Shown one piece after another: positions 25,528 through 34,984 of a stretch of DNA of 64,000 bases. Source of the DNA: Terriglobia bacterium (GTDB lineage Bacteria; Acidobacteriota; Terriglobia; Bryobacterales; UBA6623); contig VXMF01000030.1 in assembly GCA_009841225.1 (NCBI GenBank), forward strand, positions 90,228 to 154,227, read 5' to 3'. Each line of letters starts with the position of its first letter. Within the stretch, counting starts at the first letter, position 1. Position numbers and translations under genes: made by a program. Under the pieces are notes generated by a model, which made no database searches, was not told the origin of the DNA, and was given only the letters and a program-made list of their open reading frames with translations.

Positions 25528-27737
25528 CAGGCTGCCCTGACCAGCTTGTAGTAGGTGCCATCCCGGTCCGCAATCAACTCGTCGTGCGTACCGCGCTGCA
25601 CTTCGACACCCTTGTCCAGCACGATAATCTCGTCGCAGTCCCGCACGGTGCTCAGCCGGTGCGCCACGATCAGGCAACTGACGCCGCGACGTCGCAAGGC
25701 ATCATCGACACCTTCCTCTGTCGCGGCATCGAGGGCACTAGTCGCCTCGTCCAGAATCAGCACCGTCGGACTGCCCACCAGCGCCCGGGCGATTTCCAGA
25801 CGTTGCCGCTGGCCGCCGCTGAAATTCACGCCGCCTTCCTCGACGAGGGTCGAATATCCGTTCGGCCTGAGCAGGATTTCGTCATGGATACAGGCATCCC
25901 GCGTAGCCGCGAAGATGACTTCATCCGGAACGGCTGGGTTCCACAGGGTGATGTTGTCGCGCAGCGATGCAGAAAAGAGCACGCTTTCCTGATCCACCAC
26001 GGAGACGGACTGCCGCAGTACGCCCTCGGGAATCTCATCACGTGGACGGCCATCGAACAGGATCTCTCCCGACCAGGGCTGATAGACACCTGCTGCCAGG
26101 CGCGCCAATGTCGACTTGCCGGAACCGCTGGGACCGACCACGGCAACTCGCTGCCCCGGCTTGATGACGAGGTTGAGGCCCGATATTAGGGCTGGTCGGC
26201 TCTTGTTGAAACCGAACGTGACGTTTCGCAGTTCGAGCTGGCCTGCAAGTTGAAGCCGCCCCTTGAACGTGGGGATTGAATCCGATTCCGGACTGCGGCG
26301 GCTGAAGACGGGATCCTCGGCGGTCTTGGTGATGTCTTCGAGTCGCTGCAGATCGGCCTCTATGGCTTGGCGCTTGTCGGCAAACTCTAGGAAGCGCCCG
26401 ATGGGTGCCAAGAACATCTCTGCCAAGATGTAGAATCCAACCAACGTCCCCAACGTCATTTCCCCAGCCATCACCAGCCCGCCCCCCACGCCTAGGATCG
26501 CCGCGCCGCGAAGTGTGGCGATCAATCCCGGAAGCGCGGTATTGACGGAGCCCAGTTCGGAATGGATCTGGCGCGCATGCAGCTCGCGCGCCTGTTGACC
26601 GCTCCAGCGCGAGAAAAACCGGTCATCCGACCCGATCATGCGCAGGTTGTCCGCATGACTCAACATCTGCATGCCGACGCCGATCAACAGTCCCTGCTCG
26701 CGCCTCATCGCTTGGCTTCGAACAGACCGCGCCGAGTTGAGAAGGTGGGCCAGCATTCCGTGCAACGCGGCCAGGAACACCACAATCAGTGCAAGTAGGA
26801 CATCGTAGGCCAGCATTGCGACAAGCAACACCGCACTCATCGCGATGTCGATGATGAGCACAATAAACTGGTCGGTCAGGTTCTTCGCGATTCTGTCCAT
26901 GGAAGAGACGCGGTCAGTCAAATCACCTACGAGTCTGTGTTGAAAAAACTCTACCGGAAACCGCAAGACCCGCGACAAGCTTTGACTACGGCCGATCACC
27001 GAAATCCGGATTGAAAGCCGCTTCAAGAACCGTTGCTTGAGCAAGGATAGGATGTATACCAAGACACCACCGCCAAGCAAGGCTGCCACCAATCTCTCCC
27101 AAGACCCATGACCTTCCAGAACATCATCCACAAAAATACTAAGAGACACTGGAACAACTAGGGTCAGAATTGTTAACATAAACCCGCAACAGAAAATACC
27201 AGAGAACGTACTCCACGACCCAACCAGCAGGGCTCCCAGATGTCCGAACAATCCGGGCCGATTCCCGCCACGAATAAAATCAGGTCCGCACTTGAATCGT
27301 AACGCAATCCCACTGTATCCTTGATTGAATTCTTCAGCGGAAACCTTGCGTCGTCCCGTGGACGGGTCATTGAGATGGAAACTGTTCCCGTCAAAGCCCT
27401 CGAGGACAACGAAATGGCTGAACTGCCAGAACAAGATCAGAGGCAACTCCAGCTTCTTCAATTGGTCAGCGCGTAAGCTGAGGCCGCTACATTCGAGGCC
27501 ATAATGTCTTGCGGCACGCACAATGCTAGCTGCGCTGCTTCCGTCTCGGCTTACCTCGCACTTCTCGCGCAACTCGGTGAGCGGCACCCACCGCCCGAAG
27601 TAAGCCAGCACGCTGCCTAGGCAGGCGGCACCACATTCTGAAGCGTGCATCTGTAGCAGGATTGGCGTAGATATCTTTTGCTTTGACAAGTCTCTATCAG
27701 CTTTTTTTCTAGCCATTTTAGAGGCACTCGATGGCAT
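25527..27737 (-). CDS. C39-peptidase ABC exporter for the NHLP peptide
   Basis: A 736-residue peptidase-permease-ATPase that cuts leaders after a Gly-type motif and exports the core. The C39 peptidase (about 20-160) keeps its triad: Cys in LLQMHASECGAACL, His in FWQFSHFVVLEGF and Asp in LNDPSTG. Six membrane helices follow. The ATPase has Walker A VGPSGSGKST, signature FSGGQRQRLEIA and Walker B VLILDEATSALD. It lies one base after the HlyD-like gene and overlaps the second transporter, so the three are one operon. The precursor at 9041-9292 with Ser-Ala-Gly before LCCCW is the expected substrate. The 5' part of the gene (about 27000-27700) is AT-richer than its surroundings, in line with acquired DNA. 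Confidence 0.95.
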   Translation of the reverse strand: MPSSASKMARKKADRDLSKQKISTPILLQMHASECGAACLGSVLAYFGRWVPLTELREKCEVSRDGSSAASIVRAARHYGLECSGLSLRADQLKKLELPLILFWQFSHFVVLEGFDGNSFHLNDPSTGRRKVSAEEFNQGYSGIALRFKCGPDFIRGGNRPGLFGHLGALLVGSWSTFSGIFCCGFMLTILTLVVPVSLSIFVDDVLEGHGSWERLVAALLGGGVLVYILSLLKQRFLKRLSIRISVIGRSQSLSRVLRFPVEFFQHRLVGDLTDRVSSMDRIAKNLTDQFIVLIIDIAMSAVLLVAMLAYDVLLALIVVFLAALHGMLAHLLNSARSVRSQAMRREQGLLIGVGMQMLSHADNLRMIGSDDRFFSRWSGQQARELHARQIHSELGSVNTALPGLIATLRGAAILGVGGGLVMAGEMTLGTLVGFYILAEMFLAPIGRFLEFADKRQAIEADLQRLEDITKTAEDPVFSRRSPESDSIPTFKGRLQLAGQLELRNVTFGFNKSRPALISGLNLVIKPGQRVAVVGPSGSGKSTLARLAAGVYQPWSGEILFDGRPRDEIPEGVLRQSVSVVDQESVLFSASLRDNITLWNPAVPDEVIFAATRDACIHDEILLRPNGYSTLVEEGGVNFSGGQRQRLEIARALVGSPTVLILDEATSALDAATEEGVDDALRRRGVSCLIVAHRLSTVRDCDEIIVLDKGVEVQRGTHDELIADRDGTYYKLVRAA

Positions 27738-27738
27738 T

Positions 27739-28290
27739 CTATGATCGCTTCATCCTAAAAATATTGACTGGTGAATCTCGGCCAACCTCAATGAGGACTT
27801 GACATTTCCTCCCCACAAAGGGAGCAAAATCTTGGCTTGAATCAAGCACGACATCGATTCGATGTACGGACACGGGTGCCGTGGGCTCAAGAGCAGCTAT
27901 TTCATCGGACAAGGGCACAGAGAAAATCATCGCGATCTCTCCATCAAGGGAGTCCGCATCCCGGTTTGGCCCACCGAAGTCTATCACCGCCGGCATGCCG
28001 ACCTTGAATCGCGCCGCGACTTCACTCTCGACCCAGATGAGCGCCCGGACGGAGCGGCTACCTTCGGGCAAGTTATCGCCAGGCGCGAGCAGCACACCGT
28101 CTGCCGAGAGGCTAAGGCCCACGTTGCCGAAGAAGAGCCAAGCCACGAGGACCAGCAACAACAGGGCGATGACGGTGACGAGCTGGCGCTCTCGCGGTGT
28201 AGAAATTGTCAGCAGCCGGTCGAGCTGTTCACGTTCTTGCTTTGCTTCGGCAACAGTATCGTGAAACGAACCGAACGGATTGTTGAACAT
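27739..28290 (-). CDS. Small HlyD-like membrane-fusion protein of the NHLP exporter
   Basis: A 183-residue protein with one membrane helix (about 40-58), a cytoplasmic charged N-terminus (TVAEAKQEREQLDRLL) and a periplasmic beta domain with LIWVESEVAARFKVGMPAVI, the barrel motif seen in HlyD-type secretion proteins. It is shorter than usual membrane-fusion proteins: the coiled-coil hairpin and lipoyl part are missing, so it cannot easily reach an outer-membrane channel. It is the first gene of the exporter operon. Assignment rests on context and the barrel motif. Confidence 0.75.
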   Translation of the reverse strand: MFNNPFGSFHDTVAEAKQEREQLDRLLTISTPRERQLVTVIALLLLVLVAWLFFGNVGLSLSADGVLLAPGDNLPEGSRSVRALIWVESEVAARFKVGMPAVIDFGGPNRDADSLDGEIAMIFSVPLSDEIAALEPTAPVSVHRIDVVLDSSQDFAPFVGRKCQVLIEVGRDSPVNIFRMKRS

Positions 28291-28408
28291 GACTGTGCAT
28301 TCCCACGATCGTCGTCGCGTAGGAGTGGGTCGGCAAAACTCTCTCCTGCTCGACTGGCAACTGTCGACGCATCTTGCGCCACCGCGCCCATAATGCCACA
28401 GTAGCAGG

Positions 28409-30355
28409 ATGCGGTCGACCTGCGGAGTCTTGGTATTGGCGCTGCTCGCGCAACTCTCTGCAGCCGAGCTCGAACGTGTTCGCTACAACAGTCCGGAGCT
28501 CGAGGTGGATCTCGGAGTCGGATTGTGGGCATGGCCCCTTCCGCTGGACTACGACCAGGACGGCGACCTGGATCTGGTCGTCTCAAGCGGCGGCTTGCCC
28601 TACCAGGGAACCTACTTCTTCGAGAATCGGGCCCTTCCAGGCAGCGCTCCAACGATGCCGCAGTTTCTGCCCGGCGTGCGCATCGGCGAATATCGCACCA
28701 ACGCTCAGATCTCCCACAACCCTGGCCACCCAGCTCTGATTACCACGCCGGGCGAACTGCATCCGAGCTTCCGCAAAGACGCCTACGCTAAACCCGTAGA
28801 CCTGGCCGTCAACACGGAGCGGGTCTACTCCTCGACGGGCAGACTACGGGCGAAACAATGGAAGCTGGCCGACTGGGAGGGGGACGGTGACCTCGACCTC
28901 ATCATTGGGGTGGGCGACTGGGGCGACTACGGCTGGGACGACGCGTTCGACCGCTCCGGAACGTGGACCAATGGCCCGCTTCACGGCTACGTCTATCTGG
29001 CCCTGCGCCAAGCGGACGGAGGGTTTGGCACGCCCGAGAAGCTCAAGGCCGGAGGGGCCCCCGTCGACGTGTTCGGAATGCCGAGCCCGAACTTGGCCGA
29101 CTTTGACTCCGATGGCGACCTCGACCTACTGTGCGGGGAATTCTTGGACGGATTCACCTACTTCGAGAACGTCGGCTCGCGGAAACAGCCGCGGCTTGCC
29201 GCAGGCCGTCGCTTGCACAGCGGCGGCAAACCCTTGGCACTGGACCTGCAAATGATCACTCCGACAGCGGTTGACTGGGATCGAGATGGCGATGTCGACT
29301 TGATCGTCGGGGACGAGGACGGTCGGGTGGCCTTCGTTGAACATACCGGCCAGATAGAGGCTGGCCTGCCCGTATTCGCCCAGCCGCGGTATTTTCGCCA
29401 GCGCGCCGAGTTCGTCAAGTTCGGTGCATTGGTCACGCCACAGGGCGTTGATATCGACTCCGATGGCGACGAGGACATCGTGGCCGGGAACACTGCCGGT
29501 TATATCGGCTGGATCGAGAACCTAGGCGGATATCCGCCCCGCTTCGCCGAGCCGGCCCTCCTGCAGGCCGCCGGCAAGACGATCCGTATTCAAGCCGGAC
29601 CGAACGGCTCGATTCAGGGCCCGTGCGAGGCGAAGTGGGGCTATACCACGATTGGAGTGGCCGACTGGGACGGCGACGGCCTGCTTGACATCCTGACCAA
29701 CTCGATTTGGGGCCGCGTCCTTTGGTACCGAAACGTCGGCAGCCCTCACAGTCCTCGCTTTGAAGGCGAGCGCCCTGTGCGCGTGGACTGGCAGGCCGCG
29801 CCACCCAAGCCAGCTTGGAATTGGTGGAATCCGGGAAGGCACGAACTGGTCAGCCAGTGGCGCACGCGGCCGGTGCCGGTCGACTGGAATGCGGACGGCC
29901 TAATGGATCTTGTGATGCTCGACCACGAGGGCTACTTGGCATGGTTTCGTCGAACCCGGCATGGCGACGAGGCCATGCTGCTACCTGGCGAACGGATCTT
30001 CCAGTCGCAACCGGCTTCCGAATATGACAGGCAGCACCGAACCCTCAACGACCAGTCTGGCACTCTCAGGCTGAACTCGGGCTGGGCCGGAAAGAGCGGC
30101 CGTCGCAAGATCGACGTGGTGGACTGGGACGCGGACGGCAAGTTGGACATCATCGTCAACAGCACCAGCGCAACTTGGATGCGCAACCTAGGATCCGACA
30201 ACGGCAAGACTCACCTAACCGACATGGGACCGCTCTCCGCGGCGAAGCTGGCCGGGCATACGTCGAGCCCGACGACCGTTGACTGGAACGGCGACGGGCG
30301 GCGCGAACTCCTCGTGGGAGCCGAGGACGGCTTCCTTTACTGGGCTAAGCCGTAG
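28409..30355 (+). CDS. Secreted FG-GAP/VCBS-repeat beta-propeller protein
   Basis: A 648-residue exported protein with an N-terminal signal peptide (VLVLALLAQLSAAE). It contains about nine calcium-binding FG-GAP/VCBS blades with the pattern D-x-[DN]-x-DG-x-x-D, for example DYDQDGDLDLV, DSDGDLDLL, DRDGDVDLI and DWDADGKLDII, which fold as an integrin-like propeller. No catalytic domain was seen. The family is common in Acidobacteriota and Planctomycetota; function is probably binding or cell-surface association. A -10-like CATAAT (28389-28394) lies 14 bases before the start. It is divergent from the RiPP exporter operon across 118 bases. Confidence 0.85.
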   Translation: MRSTCGVLVLALLAQLSAAELERVRYNSPELEVDLGVGLWAWPLPLDYDQDGDLDLVVSSGGLPYQGTYFFENRALPGSAPTMPQFLPGVRIGEYRTNAQISHNPGHPALITTPGELHPSFRKDAYAKPVDLAVNTERVYSSTGRLRAKQWKLADWEGDGDLDLIIGVGDWGDYGWDDAFDRSGTWTNGPLHGYVYLALRQADGGFGTPEKLKAGGAPVDVFGMPSPNLADFDSDGDLDLLCGEFLDGFTYFENVGSRKQPRLAAGRRLHSGGKPLALDLQMITPTAVDWDRDGDVDLIVGDEDGRVAFVEHTGQIEAGLPVFAQPRYFRQRAEFVKFGALVTPQGVDIDSDGDEDIVAGNTAGYIGWIENLGGYPPRFAEPALLQAAGKTIRIQAGPNGSIQGPCEAKWGYTTIGVADWDGDGLLDILTNSIWGRVLWYRNVGSPHSPRFEGERPVRVDWQAAPPKPAWNWWNPGRHELVSQWRTRPVPVDWNADGLMDLVMLDHEGYLAWFRRTRHGDEAMLLPGERIFQSQPASEYDRQHRTLNDQSGTLRLNSGWAGKSGRRKIDVVDWDADGKLDIIVNSTSATWMRNLGSDNGKTHLTDMGPLSAAKLAGHTSSPTTVDWNGDGRRELLVGAEDGFLYWAKP

Positions 30356-30428
30356 AGATGGGCTCGCTCTCTGAACAGCAATGCGAATGGCCCGCTTGAC
30401 AGGCCTGGACTAGCAAAGGCTCGCGAGA

Positions 30429-31955
30429 ATGCTGTTTCTTGAGCGTCTGCGCCTCAACCGTCTGCAGCACGGGCCGAAGACGGCGATCGAGTTTCGTAGC
30501 GAGGCCGGCACGGACAGCGTCAGTTACGACGCGCTGTGGCACCGTGTCACGGCGACCGCCGCTTGGCTGGCTGAGCAGGGCGTCAGCCCGGGGGACCGGG
30601 TGGGCGTATGCTTGCCGAAGAGCTTGGCTGCGATCGAGTTGCACCTCGCGGCGTGCAGCATGGGCGCCGTCTCCATGCCGCTCAATCCAGCGTATTCGGC
30701 TTCCGAACTAAGGTACGTACTGGAGGACTCCGGGGCAAGACTCCTAGTTGCGCCGCCGGAGGGCCCGGACGCCCCGGCGGCAGACGGACTGGAGAGCGAT
30801 ACTCCGACTCGGATCGTCGCCGTGGGCCCGGATGGCCTGAGTCATTGCGTGCCTGCCACTTTGGGCCATTTTAATAAAGTTAAACTTTCTCACAAAGCTC
30901 CTGCTTTGATGCTCTACACCAGCGGAACGACAGGGCGGCCCAAGGGGGCGGTCATGTCGCACGGCAGCTTGACGGCAAACATAGACATGCTCAGCGAAGC
31001 ATGGCAGTGGTCGGCGGGAGATGTCTTGCTCCACGTGCTGCCGTTGTTCCACGTGCACGGGCTATTGGTGGCGCTGCACGGAGCGCTGCACGTGGGCGCA
31101 AGCGCTGTCGTGCGTCCATCGTTTGATGCGAACACGGTGTTGCACGACCTTGGGGGCAACGACTGCAGCGTGTTCATGGCGGTGCCAACCATGTACCGCC
31201 GCCTATTGGCGGCGCTGGGCGACAGCAAGCTCGACTTGGGGCACATGCGACTGCTGACGTCCGGCTCGGACCGTCTGCCCGTCGAAGTGTTCGATGCAAT
31301 CGAGCAGCGCCTGGGGCACCGTGTGGTCGAACGCTACGGCATGACCGAGACGGGCATCATGCTTTCTAACCCCGTGGACGGAGCGCGGGTTCCCGGCCAA
31401 GTGGGAATTCCGCTGCCGGGCGTGGAGATGCGCATCGTGAAGGAAGACACTGGCAATCCCTGCGAGCACGGGGAGGTCGGCGAATTGCAGACCCGGGGGC
31501 CGCACGTGTTCTCGGGCTACTGGAATGATCCCGACAAGACCAGCAGGTCGTTTACCAGCGATGGCTGGTTCCGGACCGGCGACTTGGGGCTGCGCGACTC
31601 GCGGGGACGCTTCGAGCTCAAGGGGCGCATGACGGACTTGATCATCACAGGCGGCTTCAATGTCTACCCGACAGAGGTCGAGCACGTGCTTGCCCGGCAC
31701 CCCGGCGTCTTGCAGTGTGCAGTGGCGGGCGTTCCCGACGCGGACTGGGGCGAGGCCGTGACAGCGTTCGTGGTCCGGGCGAACACCTCGACGACCGCCG
31801 AAGAGCTGGTCCGACACAGTCGGTCCTCACTCACCGCATACAAGTCACCCAAGCGTGTCGTGTTCGTGGACGCGCTGCCCCGCAACGCCATGGGAAAGGT
31901 GCAGAAGAAGGCGCTCGTATCCGACCTAGCCGCGGAGAGCCCGAAGTCAGCGTGA
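30429..31955 (+). CDS. AMP-forming acyl-CoA synthetase, malonyl-CoA synthetase-like
   Basis: A 508-residue adenylate-forming ligase that makes acyl-CoA from a carboxylic acid, ATP and CoA. Motifs: P-loop MLYTSGTTGRPKGAVMSH, ERYGMTETG, SDGWFRTGDLG and the catalytic Lys in ALPRNAMGKVQKKAL. The PLFHVHGL segment and the length are like MatB/ACSF3 malonyl- or methylmalonyl-CoA synthetases, but the substrate is inferred. Bases 30867-30912, encoding NKVKLSHKAPAL, are strikingly AT-rich inside a GC-rich gene and include a 13-base inverted repeat (30876-30888). The gene runs on the same strand as the FG-GAP gene, 73 bases away, with no functional link apparent. Confidence 0.92.
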   Translation: MLFLERLRLNRLQHGPKTAIEFRSEAGTDSVSYDALWHRVTATAAWLAEQGVSPGDRVGVCLPKSLAAIELHLAACSMGAVSMPLNPAYSASELRYVLEDSGARLLVAPPEGPDAPAADGLESDTPTRIVAVGPDGLSHCVPATLGHFNKVKLSHKAPALMLYTSGTTGRPKGAVMSHGSLTANIDMLSEAWQWSAGDVLLHVLPLFHVHGLLVALHGALHVGASAVVRPSFDANTVLHDLGGNDCSVFMAVPTMYRRLLAALGDSKLDLGHMRLLTSGSDRLPVEVFDAIEQRLGHRVVERYGMTETGIMLSNPVDGARVPGQVGIPLPGVEMRIVKEDTGNPCEHGEVGELQTRGPHVFSGYWNDPDKTSRSFTSDGWFRTGDLGLRDSRGRFELKGRMTDLIITGGFNVYPTEVEHVLARHPGVLQCAVAGVPDADWGEAVTAFVVRANTSTTAEELVRHSRSSLTAYKSPKRVVFVDALPRNAMGKVQKKALVSDLAAESPKSA

Positions 31956-31972
31956 TGTTGGCGTGCCGCGCG

Positions 31973-34900
31973 CTACTCAGTCTCGACGAAGATCGGAGAC
32001 GACCACGCCACCTCGCCTTCCCGCATCGGCTCTTCTTCGCTGAAACTCTGGATCACCCGCAAGTAGTAGAAGCTCTCGCGTGGATTCGGTCTCGGGCGAA
32101 TGCCCGTCTCGGGACGGGACCAGTCCGTGATCGCCACCGTTGGTCCCATCGAAGTGTCGCCGAAGTCCGCGTCCTTGTACTCGAACTCAACCTCGCTGCT
32201 ACCCTGCCCCTTGTGTGTGTAGACCGCCCTGTTGTTCTTGACCACCTCGACGCTCAAGATCGGTTCGGTGCCGCGCACCCTGACATTGAACACGGGGGAC
32301 TGTGACGCGGCAATGACCGACCCCTGGTGCTCGCCAACGGCATGGAAGTCGAGGGCGATGTTGTCCGTGGAAGCGTATGTCCGGCGATTGCGAAATGCGT
32401 CGAGCAGATCCGCCCGGGTCGTCACGCCGTCCGGGACGATCAGGTTCGCGTAGGAGATGTGGGTCGAGTAGTGATCGCTAGAGGCGATGAACCCCATGCG
32501 GTAGCCAACGCCCAAGGCGTTCTGGACCAGACCCTTCTGATGGGGCGGAGCGCCCGCCCGGCCCGGTCCCGGCGACTCGGGCAAGGCCGCCCGCGGACCG
32601 CCCTGTGTCTCGTAGGAGTTTCGGTCGCCCTGGTAGATCTCGGTCACTGGGATGACGTCGTCGTTCCGGCGCTTCCAATTCGTTCCCATCGTCGTGGCAG
32701 GCGTATGCGGGATGCCGATCCCTCCGGTACGACGCAAGTACGCCCACAGATTCAATGGGTCAGAATCGATCAATTCCGGGCGCTCCCGCACATGCAGGCG
32801 CGGCACGCGTAGGCTGAACACGCCCCGCTCGGCGTGGAATATGTTGCGATGCCCCAACGGAAAGTTCGGAGTGCGCTCGTAGCCATAGAGCGGCGTGAAG
32901 CGTCCGGGCACATGGAAAAGATCGGCTGACTTCTGTGTCCGCCAGAATTGGAACTCGTTGTCGGACTGCGGGTACTCGGGCTCGTCAGTGTCCAGCCACT
33001 GGCCGTAGTTGTGGTCGCTGACGCCGAGGAAATCCAACTGTGCGGCATTCAGCGCGTAGCGGTAGGCGTCGTACAACGAGCCATCTATGGCCCCGTCCAT
33101 TGAAATCTCGGTGTGGCGGTGCAAGTCGCCGCGGACGACCTTCCACGCCTTGCCGTCGATCTCGACTCTGTGGCCTCGAATGCGCGTAAGATCCCCGCTC
33201 TCATCCGCATGGGTCGGTCGGTAGCCTGGCGCAGTGCTTGGTTCAAATGGCTCTAGCGCCACCGCGTCACCTGCAGACGGTACTTTGGTTCCATCAATGC
33301 GGACCACCGCTACTTCATGTCGGCGCGGCAGCCCTACCGGCATACGGCGGCCATCGCCGACTACTGCCGCCACGAGCGCACCGCCATCTCCCGCCACGGT
33401 GCTGACGACCGTGTCCTGGCGGCTAGTGCTACCCGAAAGCAGGACCGGAGAGATCCAATCCTCGCCACTCCAAGTAGTGGCGTAGAAGTCGAAGAAATGG
33501 CCGCCCCAGCGGCCGGCTCCGCGCCACTGATGCCGCAGAAGCACCCACGCCCTGCCAGATCCATCGACCGCTAGTCGCGGGTTTTGGAACAGGGCCGGGT
33601 TCAGGTACTCGGGCGAAGCCTCGGTGACCGTCTGGCTGGGCTGGCTCCACTTGCCATCCGCAAAGATCGCAACCCGCGGGCGGCGTCCGGTACGCGGGTC
33701 GTACAACCGCGAGCCCTGCTTGAGGTTGATGCGGTGCTTGGGATTCTCATAGCCATAGTCCTTGCCCCAGTTCGGAGAGCCTTCCTCCCATGCGACCCAT
33801 ACGCGGTCGGCCGCATCCACGGCCACATCCGCCTTCATTTCCGCGAACGGACTGGCCGAGACTTCAACCGTTTCCCCGATGGCATCGGAGGCAACCTTGC
33901 GCAGCAGCAAGTCGTACCCCATCTCGCGGTACGAATCCCATGCCACCCACGCGTTCCCCGCTGAATCAACGGCTACCGCCGGCTCCCAGTCGTCTTGGGC
34001 GGATTGGGTTAGATTCGACACTTCGCCCCACGAGTTGCCATCGAACCGGCGTAGGATGATGTCGCTTTGAGGAAGGCCGCCGGACGGCGAGTCCCGGAAC
34101 CCTGCCCAGACCACGTAGAAGCTCCCATCAGGCGCCGCGGCCACATCGTGAAATGCATCGGGCCGCGGATCTTCGCTAAGGCGAACCGCTTCCGACCATG
34201 CGCTGCCATCCCAGCTCTTGGCAAAGATATCGAAGTTTCCGGTGCCTAGCTCCTCTTGCAGTCCGTAGACGCACCAGACCCTGCCTTGTCCGTCTTCCGC
34301 TAGCGCGACCCGGAAGTGATCACCCGGTGCCGTGACGGATGCAGGCTTGGACCAAATGCGACCGTCGGCGCTGCGCGCGACCAAGACCTGATCGGCGCCG
34401 TCCAAGTAGTAACCCTCGCGGCGCAGCGTACGATACGACACCCACGCCAACCAGTACTCGCCGGACTTGGTGCGCAACAGGGCGGGGTCGTCGTCTTCCG
34501 ACTCACTGGAAGAAACCACCATCGGGTCCGGTACGCGCTCAATGGCCACGGAATTGCCCAAGTCTGGTGGGAAATATGTCACCCCATATGGCAGTTCGGC
34601 CGGCACGAACGTCGTGTCCCCTTGGCGCGTGAAGAAGCGGAACGGCACGTTATCCGGTCCGTTCAGCGAGAGAATCACGCCAGGGGCGGCTACGTCTCCG
34701 CCCACTGACTGGGTCAGGATGTCCCAGCGGTTGGGCGGCCGCAGACGGTCGTCATCATGAAGATGCCAGCCAAGCATGCTGCGCAAGCGCTCAGCATCCT
34801 CCACGCCGCCGTTCCAGACCCTGCCGTGGGTGCGGCGCTCGGCGGAGAAAGTGATCTTGAACGCCGATTCCGCCCACGCGGAAACTGCAAGGCACCCCAG

Positions 34901-34984
34901 TAGAAGAATTACCAACAGCCCCCGAAGGCTGCTAGTGGCGGACTTGCGTTGCCCTACGCTGCTGTTGATTTCAGAGAGTCTCAT
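31973..34984 (-). CDS. Secreted beta-propeller plus DUF3604 (PHP-type) protein
   Basis: About 1003 residues. I start it at ATG 34984, which opens MRLSEINSS and places a signal peptide (LRGLLVILLLGCLAVSAWAE) near the N-terminus; the open frame extends 25 residues further. The N-terminal half has sialidase/BNR-like repeats with the wording pattern DxxGxxWVAW (for example DSAGNAWVAWDSYR, DAADRVWVAWEE), a probable propeller. The C-terminal half is a DUF3604 domain with the PHP-like metal motif GDLHRHTEISMDG and LDFLGVSDHN, later SSDHYST. The PHP superfamily contains metal-dependent phosphoesterases, but the substrate of DUF3604 proteins is unknown to me. It ends 18 bases from the acyl-CoA synthetase, convergent with it. 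Confidence 0.85.
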   Translation of the reverse strand: MRLSEINSSVGQRKSATSSLRGLLVILLLGCLAVSAWAESAFKITFSAERRTHGRVWNGGVEDAERLRSMLGWHLHDDDRLRPPNRWDILTQSVGGDVAAPGVILSLNGPDNVPFRFFTRQGDTTFVPAELPYGVTYFPPDLGNSVAIERVPDPMVVSSSESEDDDPALLRTKSGEYWLAWVSYRTLRREGYYLDGADQVLVARSADGRIWSKPASVTAPGDHFRVALAEDGQGRVWCVYGLQEELGTGNFDIFAKSWDGSAWSEAVRLSEDPRPDAFHDVAAAPDGSFYVVWAGFRDSPSGGLPQSDIILRRFDGNSWGEVSNLTQSAQDDWEPAVAVDSAGNAWVAWDSYREMGYDLLLRKVASDAIGETVEVSASPFAEMKADVAVDAADRVWVAWEEGSPNWGKDYGYENPKHRINLKQGSRLYDPRTGRRPRVAIFADGKWSQPSQTVTEASPEYLNPALFQNPRLAVDGSGRAWVLLRHQWRGAGRWGGHFFDFYATTWSGEDWISPVLLSGSTSRQDTVVSTVAGDGGALVAAVVGDGRRMPVGLPRRHEVAVVRIDGTKVPSAGDAVALEPFEPSTAPGYRPTHADESGDLTRIRGHRVEIDGKAWKVVRGDLHRHTEISMDGAIDGSLYDAYRYALNAAQLDFLGVSDHNYGQWLDTDEPEYPQSDNEFQFWRTQKSADLFHVPGRFTPLYGYERTPNFPLGHRNIFHAERGVFSLRVPRLHVRERPELIDSDPLNLWAYLRRTGGIGIPHTPATTMGTNWKRRNDDVIPVTEIYQGDRNSYETQGGPRAALPESPGPGRAGAPPHQKGLVQNALGVGYRMGFIASSDHYSTHISYANLIVPDGVTTRADLLDAFRNRRTYASTDNIALDFHAVGEHQGSVIAASQSPVFNVRVRGTEPILSVEVVKNNRAVYTHKGQGSSEVEFEYKDADFGDTSMGPTVAITDWSRPETGIRPRPNPRESFYYLRVIQSFSEEEPMREGEVAWSSPIFVETE

